NCBI GenBank assembly: GCA_963819855.1
Contig: CAWFYC010000021.1
Location: 558,001 to 622,000, forward strand
Source: JAMXLO01 sp963819855
GTDB taxonomy: Bacteria; Pseudomonadota; Alphaproteobacteria; Acetobacterales; Acetobacteraceae
Reading direction: 5' to 3'
DNA: 64,000 nt
Positions 8,265 through 17,192 of the stretch are shown here, in pieces (positions within the stretch are counted from its first letter, which is position 1; every line of letters begins with the position of its first letter). The notes beneath the pieces were generated by a model. The model was not told the DNA's origin and searched no databases. It saw only the letters and a list, made by a program, of their open reading frames with translations. Position numbers and translations under genes: made by a program.

Positions 8265-9290
8265 ATGCCGCGGCCAGGGGTGCCGAGTTTCGAGCAGCTC
8301 ACCGTGTTCATCGCGGTGGTCGAGACGGGAAGTTTCGCAGCGGCAGGCCGTCGGCTCAGGCGGGCCACATCCGCGGTCAGCTACGCGATCACCAATCTGG
8401 AACAGCAACTCGGCGTGCAATTGTTCGATCGCGACCGGACGCGGAGGCCGATATTGACCGAGGCCGGCAGCGCCGTGCTGTCGGAAGCTCGCTCGGTATC
8501 GGTTGGCGTCGACAACCTGCGCGCCAAGGTCAAGGGGCTGCTTGACGGCGTGGAGGCGCAGATCGGTCTCGCCGTCGATGTGATGCTGCCGACGGCGCGG
8601 CTGGTCGATGCCATGCAGGCATTGGAGGCGACATTCCCGACCGTCGCGTTGCGACTCTATGTCGAGGCGCTTGGAGCCGTGACGCAGCTGGTCCATTCCG
8701 GCGTCGCCGATGTCGGCATCAGCGGCGTGGACGCGACCCTGCCGGGCATCGAGCGGATCAAGGTGGGTGGGGTGGATCTGATTCCCGTCGCAGCGCCGAA
8801 CCACCCGTTGTCGCATGGGACGCATCCGCCGGGGGCGGCACGGGACTTTGTGCAACTCGTGCTGACCGATCGCTCGACATTGACCGAGGGTCGGGATTTT
8901 TCGGTGATCGGTGTCAGGACGTGGCGCCTGGCGGACCTGGGCTCCAAGCATGCGCTGCTGCTGGCAGGCATCGGGTGGGGCAACATGCCCGAACCGATGG
9001 TGCGCAATGACCTCGCCGCGGGGCGTCTGAAACGGCTCGACCTCGCGGAGTGGACCGGCGGTTTCTATGCTTTCCACGCGATTTACCGCACCGACACGCC
9101 GCCGGGGCCTGCAGCCGCCTGGCTGATACGACACTTTGCCCGGCAGGCGGGCGGCATGAACCTGGGCGACGACAATGGCTGCGAAGGTTCCGGAGCGGCG
9201 GTCCGTCCGCCCCTCGTCTGGGCGCCGGCGGCGAAGGTTTGGTTTCCCCAGAGACACTCCGCGCACGGTAATTTGACCTGCTGTCGTTAA
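8265..9290 (+). CDS. LysR-family transcriptional regulator
   Basis: An N-terminal winged helix-turn-helix (FEQLTVFIAVVETGSFAAAG, then ATSAVSYAITNLEQQLGVQLFDR) is followed by a substrate-binding domain (VEAQIGLAVDVMLP to LIRHFARQ). The ATG at 8265 is preferred over 8235 because AAGG lies 8 bases upstream. The 341-residue product has a roughly 45-residue tail beyond the usual LysR end that looks unstructured and runs toward the rpsM promoter region. It is divergent from the VOC-cupin gene. Confidence 0.8.
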   Translation: MPRPGVPSFEQLTVFIAVVETGSFAAAGRRLRRATSAVSYAITNLEQQLGVQLFDRDRTRRPILTEAGSAVLSEARSVSVGVDNLRAKVKGLLDGVEAQIGLAVDVMLPTARLVDAMQALEATFPTVALRLYVEALGAVTQLVHSGVADVGISGVDATLPGIERIKVGGVDLIPVAAPNHPLSHGTHPPGAARDFVQLVLTDRSTLTEGRDFSVIGVRTWRLADLGSKHALLLAGIGWGNMPEPMVRNDLAAGRLKRLDLAEWTGGFYAFHAIYRTDTPPGPAAAWLIRHFARQAGGMNLGDDNGCEGSGAAVRPPLVWAPAAKVWFPQRHSAHGNLTCCR

Positions 9291-9314
9291 CTCGTCGGTA
9301 ACCCGGACTATATT
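9286..9314 (+). promoter_or_regulatory. Candidate promoter of the rpsM-rpsK-rpoA-rplQ operon
   Basis: TATATT at 9309-9314 is a good -10 box. A weak -35 (GTTAAC at 9286-9291) lies 17 bases upstream. It is about 60 bases before the rpsM GTG, in the only gap between the LysR gene and rpsM. A promoter is needed here because three unrelated genes separate this operon from adk. Assigned by pattern only. Confidence 0.35.
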
Positions 9315-9375
9315 CCCCGCTCCGGCGCTTTCCTGCGGGACTGCGCCCCCGCGGACATTCCCTAGGAGCAACGGC

Positions 9376-9753
9376 GTGGCACGTATTGCCGGCGTGAACA
9401 TCCCGACCAACAAGCGGGTGACCATCGGACTGCGCTACATCTATGGCATTGGCCCGTCCAAGGCCGCCGAGATCTGCGAAAAACTGACAATCCCGGACGA
9501 ACGCCGGGTCAACCAGCTCTCGGACGAGGAGGTCCTGCGGATCCGCGAGATGATCGACCGGGACTATCGGGTCGAGGGCGACCTCCGCCGCGAGGTCGCG
9601 ATGAACATCAAGCGGCTGATGGACCTGGGCTGCTACCGCGGCCTGCGGCACCGGCGCGGCCTGCCGGTGCGCGGTCAGCGCACCCACACCAATGCGCGCA
9701 CGCGCAAAGGCAAGGCGGTGGCGATCGCCGGCAAGAAGAAGGTCACCAAGTAG
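9376..9753 (+). CDS. rpsM: 30S ribosomal protein S13
   Basis: S13 contacts tRNA and forms bridges at the subunit head. The 125-residue frame starts at GTG after an AGGAG site and is intact: MARIAGVNIPTNKR at the start, IYGIGPSKAAEIC, and the basic tail GLPVRGQRTHTNARTRKG. It heads rpsM-rpsK-rpoA-rplQ. In related genomes it directly follows adk; here about 3.8 kb of other genes intervene. Confidence 0.97.
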   Translation: MARIAGVNIPTNKRVTIGLRYIYGIGPSKAAEICEKLTIPDERRVNQLSDEEVLRIREMIDRDYRVEGDLRREVAMNIKRLMDLGCYRGLRHRRGLPVRGQRTHTNARTRKGKAVAIAGKKKVTK

Positions 9754-9800
9754 CCGACCTCGGCTATCGCCGTTCAGCAGCAGCAGCAGGATAAAGCATC

Positions 9801-10196
9801 ATGGCGAGACCCGCCGCGTCCACGCGCCCCCGCAGGAAGGAGCGCAAGAATATCACGTCCGGCGTTGCCCATGTCGCGGCGACGTTCAACAACACGGTCA
9901 TCACCATCACCGACGCCCAGGGCAACGCGATCGCCTGGTCGTCTTCCGGCAGCCAGGGCTTCAAGGGCAGCCGCAAGTCGACACCCTATGCGGCACAGGT
10001 CGCCGCCGAAGACGCCGGCAAGAAGGCGCGCGAGCACGGGATGGAGATGCTGGAAATCGAGGTCAGCGGGCCGGGCTCCGGACGCGAGAGCGCGCTCCGG
10101 GCGCTGCAGGCGGTCGGGTTCTCGATCTCCGCCATCCGCGACATGACACCGATCCCGCACAACGGCTGCCGGCCGCGCAAGCGCAGGCGCGTGTAA
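9801..10196 (+). CDS. rpsK: 30S ribosomal protein S11
   Basis: S11 lies in the small-subunit platform. The intact 131-residue product has the expected NITSGVAHVAATFNNT start of the fold, the TPYAAQVAAEDA helix, and the end DMTPIPHNGCRPRKRRRV. The NG of PHNG is the conserved asparagine-glycine site that can form isoaspartate in some bacteria. It lies 47 bases after rpsM. Confidence 0.97.
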   Translation: MARPAASTRPRRKERKNITSGVAHVAATFNNTVITITDAQGNAIAWSSSGSQGFKGSRKSTPYAAQVAAEDAGKKAREHGMEMLEIEVSGPGSGRESALRALQAVGFSISAIRDMTPIPHNGCRPRKRRRV

Positions 10197-10286
10197 GGCG
10201 GAGCCCGCAACAGCGGGAGGAAGTGTGCCGATCCATTCGGTCGTTGCTGGACCCCGGCCTGAGCCGCGGTCCGAAAGGTTGGAACC

Positions 10287-11319
10287 ATGAGACAGAGTGC
10301 AGTCATCCAGCGCAACTGGCAGTCCCTGATCAAGCCGGAGAAGCTCGAGGTCGAGCCCGGTGCCGACCCGTCGCGGATGGCCACCATCGTCGCCGAACCG
10401 CTGGAGCGTGGCTTCGGCATGACGCTCGGCAATGCGATCCGGCGCATTCTGCTGTCGTCGCTGCAGGGTGCGGCGGTGACGGCGGTGCAGATCGACGGCG
10501 TGCTGCATGAGTTCAGCAGCATCCCCGGCGTGCGCGAGGACGTCACCGACATCGTGCTGAACATCAAGCAGCTTGCGCTGCGCATGCACGGCGAGGGGCC
10601 CGAAGCGGATGACGCTGACCGCCACCGGGCCGGGCGAGGTGCGCGCCGGCCAGATCCAGGCCGGCCACGACATCGACATTATGAATCCCGAGCTGGTCAT
10701 CTGCACGCTGGACGACGGCGTGAAGCTCGGCATGGAGTTCACGGTCAACCTGGGCAAGGGCTACCAGCCCTCGTCGGTGAACCGGCCGGAGGATGCGCCG
10801 ATCGGGCTGATCCCGGTGGATTCGATCTACTCGCCGGTGCGCCGGGTGTCGTATCGCGTGGAGCCGACACGCGTCGGCCAGGTCACCGACTTCGACAAGC
10901 TGCTACTGACTGTCGAGACCAACGGCGCCGTAACGCCGGAGGATTCGGTGGCGCTGGCATCGCGCATCCTGCAGGACCAGTTGCAGCTCTTCATCAACTT
11001 CGAGGAGCCGCAGCAGATCCGCGCTGAGGAGCCGGAAGACAACCTGCCGTTCAACCGCAACCTGTTGCGCAAGGTGGACGAGCTGGAGCTGTCGGTGCGC
11101 TCGGCGAACTGCCTGAAGAACGACAACATCGTCTATATCGGCGACCTGGTGCAGAAGTCCGAGCAGGAAATGCTGCGCACGCCGAACTTCGGCAGAAAGT
11201 CGCTGAACGAGATCAAGGAGGTGCTTGGCTCGATGGGGCTGTCGCTTGGCATGAGCGTGTCGGGCTGGCCGCCGGAGAACATCGAGGACTTGGCCAAGCG
11301 GATGGAAGAGCCGTTCTGA
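10287..11319 (+). CDS. rpoA: RNA polymerase alpha subunit (one-base frameshift)
   Basis: Alpha nucleates RNA polymerase assembly and contacts activators and UP elements. The N-terminal domain is clear (FGMTLGNAIRRILLSSLQGAAV). The frame breaks near 10599-10602, about residue 104, after MHGEGP, where one extra G follows CCC. It resumes as KRMTLTATGPGEVRAGQI. The C-terminal domain (LELSVRSANCLKND, KSEQEMLRTPNFGRKSLNEI) is complete. Corrected length is 343 residues. The gene is essential, so an authentic frameshift is very unlikely. Confidence 0.94.
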
Positions 11320-11333
11320 AGGGGTAGCGGACT

Positions 11334-11756
11334 ATGCGTCACGGGGTAGCCGGCCGGAAGCTCGGCGTTACGTCCAGCCATCGCCAGGCCATGTTCCGCA
11401 ACATGGCCGCGGCGCTGATCAAGCACGAGCAGATCACCACCACGCTGCCGAAGGCGAAGGAGTTGCGCCCGGTGGCGGAGAAGCTGATCACGCTGGGCAA
11501 GAAGGGTGGGCTGGCCAACCAGCGGCTCGCCCACGCGCAACTGCGCGACGATGCGATGGTGGCGAAGCTGTTCGGACCGCTGGCGCAGCGGTATCGTGCG
11601 CGCTCCGGCGGGTATTGTCGGGTGCTGAAGGCGGGCACCCGGTATGGCGATGCCGCCGACATGGCGGTGATCGAACTGGTGGATCGCGATGTCGCCGCGA
11701 AGGGCCAGGACAGCGGGCCGAAGCAGGTGCAGGAAGAGGAAGCCGAACCGGCGTAA
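11334..11756 (+). CDS. rplQ: 50S ribosomal protein L17
   Basis: L17 lies near the peptide exit tunnel. The intact 140-residue frame opens MRHGVAGRKLGVTSSHRQAM and contains the family's LIKHEQITTTLPKAKELRPVAEKLI segment. It starts 14 bases after rpoA with a GGGG-rich ribosome site and ends the alpha operon. A bulged stem-loop follows 15 bases after the stop. Confidence 0.97.
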   Translation: MRHGVAGRKLGVTSSHRQAMFRNMAAALIKHEQITTTLPKAKELRPVAEKLITLGKKGGLANQRLAHAQLRDDAMVAKLFGPLAQRYRARSGGYCRVLKAGTRYGDAADMAVIELVDRDVAAKGQDSGPKQVQEEEAEPA

Positions 11757-11771
11757 TCCTTCGCATGGCAG

Positions 11772-11796
11772 GTCAGCGGCTTACTCGCCGGCTGAC
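11772..11796 (+). terminator. Possible terminator hairpin after rplQ
   Basis: GTCAGC-GGC and GCC-G-GCTGAC pair around a short TTACTC loop, with one bulged base. No T run follows, so intrinsic termination is uncertain. It overlaps the 3' end of a convergent small gene on the minus strand and could serve both directions. Confidence 0.35.
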
Positions 11797-12020
11797 TGTC
11801 GGTCCTCTCCAAGGCCACAGCCTGTCGGTCTCGCGCGGGTCCGCTTTGCCGGCGGCACTTTGCAGTCATCCACGCGCTGCTCATCAGACGCCTTGTCGGT
11901 CAGGCGCTCCTTGCCCGTGCGGCTGCTGGCGGAGACCGCCTGCTGATCGCTGTCGGAAGCCGGAACCAGTGGGCCGGGCGCCAGTGTCGCGAGGATGAGC
12001 GCCAGGCAAATGTGATGCAT
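11781..12020 (-). CDS. Small putative exported protein
   Basis: This encodes 79 residues. The N-terminus MHHICLALILATLAPGPLVPA looks like a signal peptide, followed by a polar mature part rich in Ser, Asp, Lys and Arg with two cysteines. The ATG at 12020 has a GGAGG site about 12 bases upstream. It is convergent with rplQ and divergent from rarA. I do not recognise a family, and its coding status rests on the signal peptide and ribosome site. Confidence 0.5.
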   Translation of the reverse strand: MHHICLALILATLAPGPLVPASDSDQQAVSASSRTGKERLTDKASDEQRVDDCKVPPAKRTRARPTGCGLGEDRQSAGE

Positions 12021-12147
12021 CGGATCGGGGCCCCTCCAGAAGGCGCCACCCTGGCACGCTCCTACACGGTTACGCACTCCGCTTCTTGCGCTTGCGGCGG
12101 TGTATTATATGGGAATCGTGGCAATCAGACCTGCACCCCAGGACGAT

Positions 12148-13456
12148 ATGTTCGGTCCTCCTGCCGAACCCGAGGCGCCGCCCGGCCCGCGCCCCCTCGC
12201 CGACCGGCTGCGCCCGCGCTCGCTCGACGAGGTGGTGGGGCAGGACCATCTGCTCGGCCCGGACGGCACGCTCACCCGGATGCTGGACCGTGGCTCGCTG
12301 GCCTCGCTGATCCTGTGGGGCCCGCCCGGCTGCGGCAAGACCACCATCGCGCGCCTGCTCGCCGCCCGCTCGGGGCTGCATTTCGTGCAGCTCTCCGCGG
12401 TGTTCTCCGGCGTCGCCGACCTCAAGCGCGCGTTCGACGAGGCGGCGCGGCGGCGGCGGACCGGGCAGGGGACGCTGCTGTTCGTCGATGAGATCCACCG
12501 CTTCAACCGCGCCCAGCAGGACGGCTTTCTGCCCGTGGTGGAGACCGGCACGATCACGCTGATCGGCGCCACCACCGAGAACCCGTCGTTCGCGCTGAAT
12601 GGCGCGCTGCTGTCGCGCTGCCAGGTGCTGGTGCTGCGCCGGCTCGACGATGCGGCGCTGGAGGCGCTGCTGGCGCGGGCGGAAGCCGAGACCGGCCGCG
12701 CGCTGCCGCTGGATGCCGAGGCGCGCGCCACGCTGCGCGCGATGGCCGACGGCGACGGCCGCTACGTGCTCAACATGGCCGAGCAGATCTTCGCGCTGCC
12801 GGCCGATACCCCGGTGATGGACCCGACGGCGCTGGCCGCGCTGCTCGCCCGCCGCGCCGCGCTGTACGACAAGGATCGCGAGGAGCACTACAACCTGATC
12901 TCCGCGCTGCACAAGTCGCTGCGCGGTTCGGATCCCGATGCGGCGCTGTATTGGTTCGCGCGCATGCTGAACGGCGGCGAGGACCCGCGCTACATCGCGC
13001 GCCGGCTGGTTCGTTTCGCAGCCGAGGATATCGGCATGGCCGATCCCAACGCACTGACCCAGGCGCTGGCGGGTTGGGAGACCTACGAGCGGCTCGGCTC
13101 ACCCGAGGGCGAACTGGCGATCGCCCAGGTGGTGATCTATCTCGGCACCGCACCGAAATCGAATGCGATCTACACGCGCTTATAGCGCGGCGCGGGCCTC
13201 GGCCAAGGCGACCGGTTCGCTGATGCCGCCGGCGCACATCCTCAATGCGCCGACGCGGCTGATGAAGGACCTCGGCTACGGTGCCGGCTATCAGTACGAC
13301 CACGAAGCCGACGACGCGTTCTCTGGGCAGAACTATTTCCCGGACGGCATGGCGCGCGAGCAGTTCTACCGCCCGCGCGATCGGGGCTTCGAACGCGAGA
13401 TCGCCAAGCGGCTGGAGTACTGGGCGGAGCTGCGCGCCGCGCGGCAGGATGGGTGA
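12148..13456 (+). CDS. rarA: Replication-associated AAA+ ATPase RarA/MgsA (one-base frameshift)
   Basis: RarA acts at stalled replication forks as a tetrameric ATPase related to clamp loaders. Walker A is GPPGCGKTT near residue 57, Walker B is LLFVDEIHRFN, and TTENPSFALN gives sensor 1. The frame breaks near 13173-13178 with an in-frame stop, and the next frame continues AYSAARASAKATGSLMPP through LMKDLGYGAGYQYDHE to a stop at 13456. Corrected length is about 435 residues, normal. The ATG at 12148 is chosen over an earlier in-frame start because an AGGA site precedes it. Confidence 0.9.
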
Positions 13457-13579
13457 TGGAGGTCCATGTCACGCCGTGACAACGCTCGATTGAATATCCG
13501 TTCCACGTTCGCGCTGGCACGGGCGCATAAGGTCGCTCGGCATAACGGCAAACGAGGTGATCGAGGAGGCTAAGCTGGC

Positions 13580-13608
13580 TTGAACTTGCCTACCGGCTGC
13601 CCTACAAG
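13580..13608 (+). promoter_or_regulatory. Candidate promoter of tRNA-Glu
   Basis: TTGAAC at 13580-13585 and TACAAG at 13603-13608 are separated by 17 bases, placing the start site roughly 8-10 bases before the mature tRNA. Box quality is moderate. No coding sequence is seen between the rarA stop and the tRNA. Confidence 0.45.
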
Positions 13609-13624
13609 GCGCGGCCTGACTGCG

Positions 13625-13700
13625 GTCCCCTTCGTCTAGAGGCCCAGGACACCGCCCTCTCACGGCGGCAACGCGGGTTCGAATCCCGCAGGGGACGCCA
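13625..13700 (+). tRNA. tRNA-Glu (anticodon CTC)
   Basis: A 76-base tRNA with encoded CCA. The acceptor stem pairs GTCCCCT with AGGGGAC, the anticodon stem CCGCC/GGCGG encloses the CTC anticodon, and the T arm contains GGGTTCGAATCCC. The CTC anticodon reads GAG, a major Glu codon in a high-GC genome. It is a single gene, not in a cluster. Confidence 0.97.
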
Positions 13701-13723
13701 ACAGAGAAGCGGCGACATCCGGG

Positions 13724-14116
13724 TCAGTATTCAGCGTAGATTTCGATGATGTTGTCCTCGGGATCCCGAAAGAACAGAGCGCGGTGGCGCCAGTCAGGCA
13801 GATCGGTCGGCCCCTTAAGGATTGGCACGCCTCTTGCGACCAATTCCTCATGGCAGGTATCTACCGCTGGCGGCGAGACCCGAAAGGCAAGTTGGATCGC
13901 TGCTGATCCAGGTACCGACGTTCCATCGTCGCAGACGGCCCAGGGTCCGCGGGGCCGGAGCGTCAGCAACGTGGCACCCACGCGAAAACTGACCCAATTC
14001 TTGCGATCAGTTTCGATCGGAAAATTCATGACGTCGCGGTAAAACGCGCACGTTTCGTCCATCCTGTTGCATAGCAGGATAGCATAGTCGAAGTTGTGGA
14101 TGCTGCTCAGACTCAG
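13724..14116 (-). CDS. VOC-family (glyoxalase-like) protein, likely CTG start
   Basis: A single VOC domain of about 130 residues. From the first ATG (14062) the protein lacks the first strand. Extending upstream in frame gives SLSSIHNFDYAILLCNR, which restores it, and an AAGGAG site lies 7 bases before an in-frame CTG at 14114-14116. Later motifs are CAFYRDVMNFPIE and RHRALFFRDPEDNIIEIYAEY. Either CTG is the start or a base change has hidden an ATG. Substrate unknown. Confidence 0.7.
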   Translation of the reverse strand: MSLSSIHNFDYAILLCNRMDETCAFYRDVMNFPIETDRKNWVSFRVGATLLTLRPRGPWAVCDDGTSVPGSAAIQLAFRVSPPAVDTCHEELVARGVPILKGPTDLPDWRHRALFFRDPEDNIIEIYAEY

Positions 14117-14610
14117 TGCAATACTCCTTAGCCTCTCATGCGCCCTCGATCGGCCGTCGCTTCCCTACTTACCTTTACCTGAATCGTCTCCATCGGGCTT
14201 CGCCAGGTTGCGTCAGCGTAGCAGGACGGCTTCCCTGTGCCCAGTTTCATCGCATCCGCGACGCCAAGGGATCTCCATCCGTTACAGCGCGGCAGGGCAA
14301 TAAAGCCTCCGCCGCGGTTGTTCTCGCCAGTTTTTCGCGGCCCATGCCGATGGCGAGCGCACTCCTGCTCGTGCTCCCGCTGCCTGGAGGACCTCCAGCG
14401 AGTGCTGCACGTCGTGATGAGCACGACCTTGTTTGTATGGCGGCCAGGCCGCGCGACACGTGACGCGCGCTTGGCCGTGGTCCGGCCTCGCCCTGTTGGC
14501 GCGTCGAACGGAGCGCCTCGAACTTTCACGCTCTCGTCCCCAGGTACCACACCGATCCACAGGCTGGGGCGCTCCCCCCGTGACTTGCAGGGGCGTATGC
14601 TGTCCTGGCC
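14117..14610. other. Gene-free interval
   Basis: About 490 bases between the VOC gene and dnaB. Open frames here are short, have no ribosome sites and resemble nothing I recognise. In many relatives rplI lies near dnaB; no trace of it is seen. The interval should contain the dnaB promoter, but no convincing box pair stood out. Confidence 0.5.
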
Positions 14611-16111
14611 GTGAACACCATCGATTCGCCACTGCTCGGTCTCTCCCAGCGCCTGCCGCCGGCCAACCTGCAGGCGGAGCAGGCGCTGCTTGGTGCGCTG
14701 CTCGCCAACAACCGCGCGTACGAGCGAATCTCGGAGTTCCTCGCCGCCGAGCACTTCACCGATCCGATCCACGGCCGCATCTACCAGGCGATCATCCGCC
14801 GCGTGGAAGCAGGCCAGCTCGCGGACGCGGTGACCCTGAAAGCGGAATTCGAGCATTCCGGCGTGCTGGAGGAGGTCGGCGGCACCGCCTACTTGGCGCA
14901 GCTTCTCTCCGCCATGGTCGGCATCATCAACGCTGGCGAATACGGCCGTGCGATCCACGATGCCTGGCTGCGCCGCCAGCTGATCGACATCGGCGAGACC
15001 GTGGTGAACAACGCGTTCGGCGCGGACGCCGAACTCGACGGCGCGCAGCAGATCGAAGCGGCGGAACATTCATTGTTCCAGCTTGCCACCGACGGGGCCG
15101 TCGCCGGCGGCTTCATGAGCTTCGAGCGCGCCCTGACCGAAGCGATCCAGGGCGCGGAACGCGCATTCAACCGCACCGGCCACGTGTCGGGGCTGACTAC
15201 CGGGCTACGCGACCTCGATGCCAAGATGGGAGGACTGCACGGATCGGATCTCGTGGTGCTGGCGGGACGGCCGGGTATGGGCAAGACCTCGCTCGCCACC
15301 GCGATCGCGTTCGGTGCCGCCAAGTCGGTGCTGGCCGAGGCCCGCGCGAACGATCCGAACGCCATGCCAAAGCGCTGCGTCGGCATCTTCTCGCTGGAGA
15401 TGAGTGCCGAGCAGTTGGCCACTCGTCTGCTCAGCGAAGAATCGCGGGTCTCCAGCGACCGCATCCGCCGCGGTGATATCAGCCAGCGCGATTTCGACCG
15501 CTTCGTGCAGGTGTCACGTGAAATCGCCTCGCTGCCGATTGAGATCGACGATACCCCGGCGATCACGCTGTCGGCGCTGCGCACGCGCGCGCGGCGATTG
15601 AAGCGTACCAAGGGGCTGGCGCTGATCGTGGTCGATTACCTGCAATTGATGCGTCCCGCGGCCGGCACCAAGCCGGAGAGCCGCGTGCTGGAGATCGGTC
15701 AGCTTACGCAAGGACTGAAGGCGATCGCCAAGGAGCTCAACGTGCCGGTGCTGGCGCTGTCGCAGCTCTCGCGCGCAGTCGAGAGCCGTGAGGACAAGCG
15801 GCCGCAGCTTGCCGACCTCCGCGAGTCCGGCACGATCGAGCAGGATGCCGAACTCGGTGATGTTCATCTATCGCGACGAGTACTATCTCGAGCAGCGCGA
15901 ACCGAAGATTGCCGCATTCGAGAACCAGGAGAAGTTCCACTCGGCCCACGAAGAGTGGAAACTGCGCATGAGCGACGTGCACAATCAGGCGGACCTGATC
16001 ATCGCCAAGCAGCGCCATGGTCCGACCGGCACGCTCCAGCTGTTCTTCGAGGCCGAGTTCACCCGCTTCGCCGATCTCGACCGCGCGCATTCGGGCCATG
16101 CCGAAGGCTGA
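14611..16111 (+). CDS. dnaB: Replicative DNA helicase DnaB (one-base frameshift)
   Basis: The hexameric fork helicase. The N-terminal domain (PPANLQAEQALLGALLANN) is followed by a RecA-like domain with Walker A GRPGMGKTS near residue 220, the FSLEMSAEQLATRLL motif, Walker B LIVVDYLQLM and the LRESGTIEQDA segment. An extra base near 15849-15853 breaks the frame at about residue 414; the next frame reads SVMFIYRDEYYLEQREPKIA and ends normally. Corrected length is 499 residues. The start is a GTG, and the 3' end overlaps alr by 14 bases. Confidence 0.93.
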
Positions 16112-17192
16112 CCGCGCCGGAGCGGTTCTCGAAGTCGATCTCGCTGCCATCGTCGCCAACTGGCGCCTGCTATGTGCGAAGCACCCATCCGGTCCGGTCG
16201 CCGGCGTGGTGAAAGCGGATGCCTACGGCCTCGGCGCACGCTGCGTCGCGCCCGCGCTGTATGAGGCGGGTTGCCGGCACTTTTTCGTCGCCCTGCTGGA
16301 CGAGGCACTGGAGCTTCGCGAATGCGTGCCCGATGCGATGCTCGCCGTGTTGGGCGGGCTGATCGCGGGCAGCGAGACCGAATACCTCGCGCACGAAATC
16401 GTCCCGGTGTGCAGCATGCTCGGTGAGGTCGATGCCTGGACCGCGGCGGCGCGCTCGTCGGATCGCGTGCTGCCCGCGATCCTGCATGTCGATACCGGTA
16501 TGTCACGGCTTGGGCTCGATGCGCGCGAACTTGCCGTGCTGCAACAGGACCACAAGCGGCTGGCCGGTATCGGGCTGCGTTACGTGATGACCCACCTGAT
16601 CGCCTCCGAGGTCGCGGGCGACCCGCTGAACCTGCGGCAGCGCGAGCGCTTCGCCTCCGCCTGTGCCGGATTGCCGCCCGCGCCGCGCAGCTTCGCCAAT
16701 TCGTCCGGCATCTTTCTCGGCGACGGCTGGGCGTCCGACCTGGCCCGACCGGGCGCTGCGCTGTACGGCATCAATCCCACCCCGGACGCGGCGAATCCGA
16801 TGCGCCTGCCGGTGCGGTTGCGCGCACGGGTCCTGGCGGTGCGCGACGTCGCTCCAGGCACCAGCGTCGGCTACAACGCCACCTGGCATGCAGCGCGGCC
16901 AAGCCGCATCGCCACGGCAGCGATCGGCTATGCCGACGGCCTGCATCGCACGCTGTCGAACCGCAGCCACGCATACTTTGACGGCAAGCCAGTCCCGCTG
17001 GTAGGCCGTGTCTCCATGGACCTGACCACGTTCGACGTGACCGAGGCTCCGGGCGTGGCTCCGGGCGCATGGCTGGAGATCATGGGACCGGCACAGACCC
17101 CAGACGATCTCGCCGCCGCGGCAGGGACCAACGGCTACGAGGTGTTGACTTCGCTCGGCCGTCGGTTCCACCGGATCTACCAGTCCGCGTGA
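16098..17192 (+). CDS. alr: Alanine racemase
   Basis: A PLP enzyme making D-alanine for peptidoglycan. PLP lysine is K39 in VVKADAYGLG, and the catalytic tyrosine is near residue 258 in SVGYNATWHA. The 364-residue length and the terminal GRRFHRIY are normal. It overlaps dnaB at its start and mlaE at its stop, so dnaB-alr-mlaE are probably co-transcribed. No frameshift. Confidence 0.93.
   Translation: MPKADRAGAVLEVDLAAIVANWRLLCAKHPSGPVAGVVKADAYGLGARCVAPALYEAGCRHFFVALLDEALELRECVPDAMLAVLGGLIAGSETEYLAHEIVPVCSMLGEVDAWTAAARSSDRVLPAILHVDTGMSRLGLDARELAVLQQDHKRLAGIGLRYVMTHLIASEVAGDPLNLRQRERFASACAGLPPAPRSFANSSGIFLGDGWASDLARPGAALYGINPTPDAANPMRLPVRLRARVLAVRDVAPGTSVGYNATWHAARPSRIATAAIGYADGLHRTLSNRSHAYFDGKPVPLVGRVSMDLTTFDVTEAPGVAPGAWLEIMGPAQTPDDLAAAAGTNGYEVLTSLGRRFHRIYQSA

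Noticed and set aside
8157..9425. Antisense frame opposite the LysR gene
   Set aside because: It spans two unrelated loci, including the start of rpsM, and has no protein-like pattern.
14117..14610. Short frames in the gap before dnaB as genes
   Set aside because: No ribosome sites, no recognisable residues, and they overlap one another on both strands.
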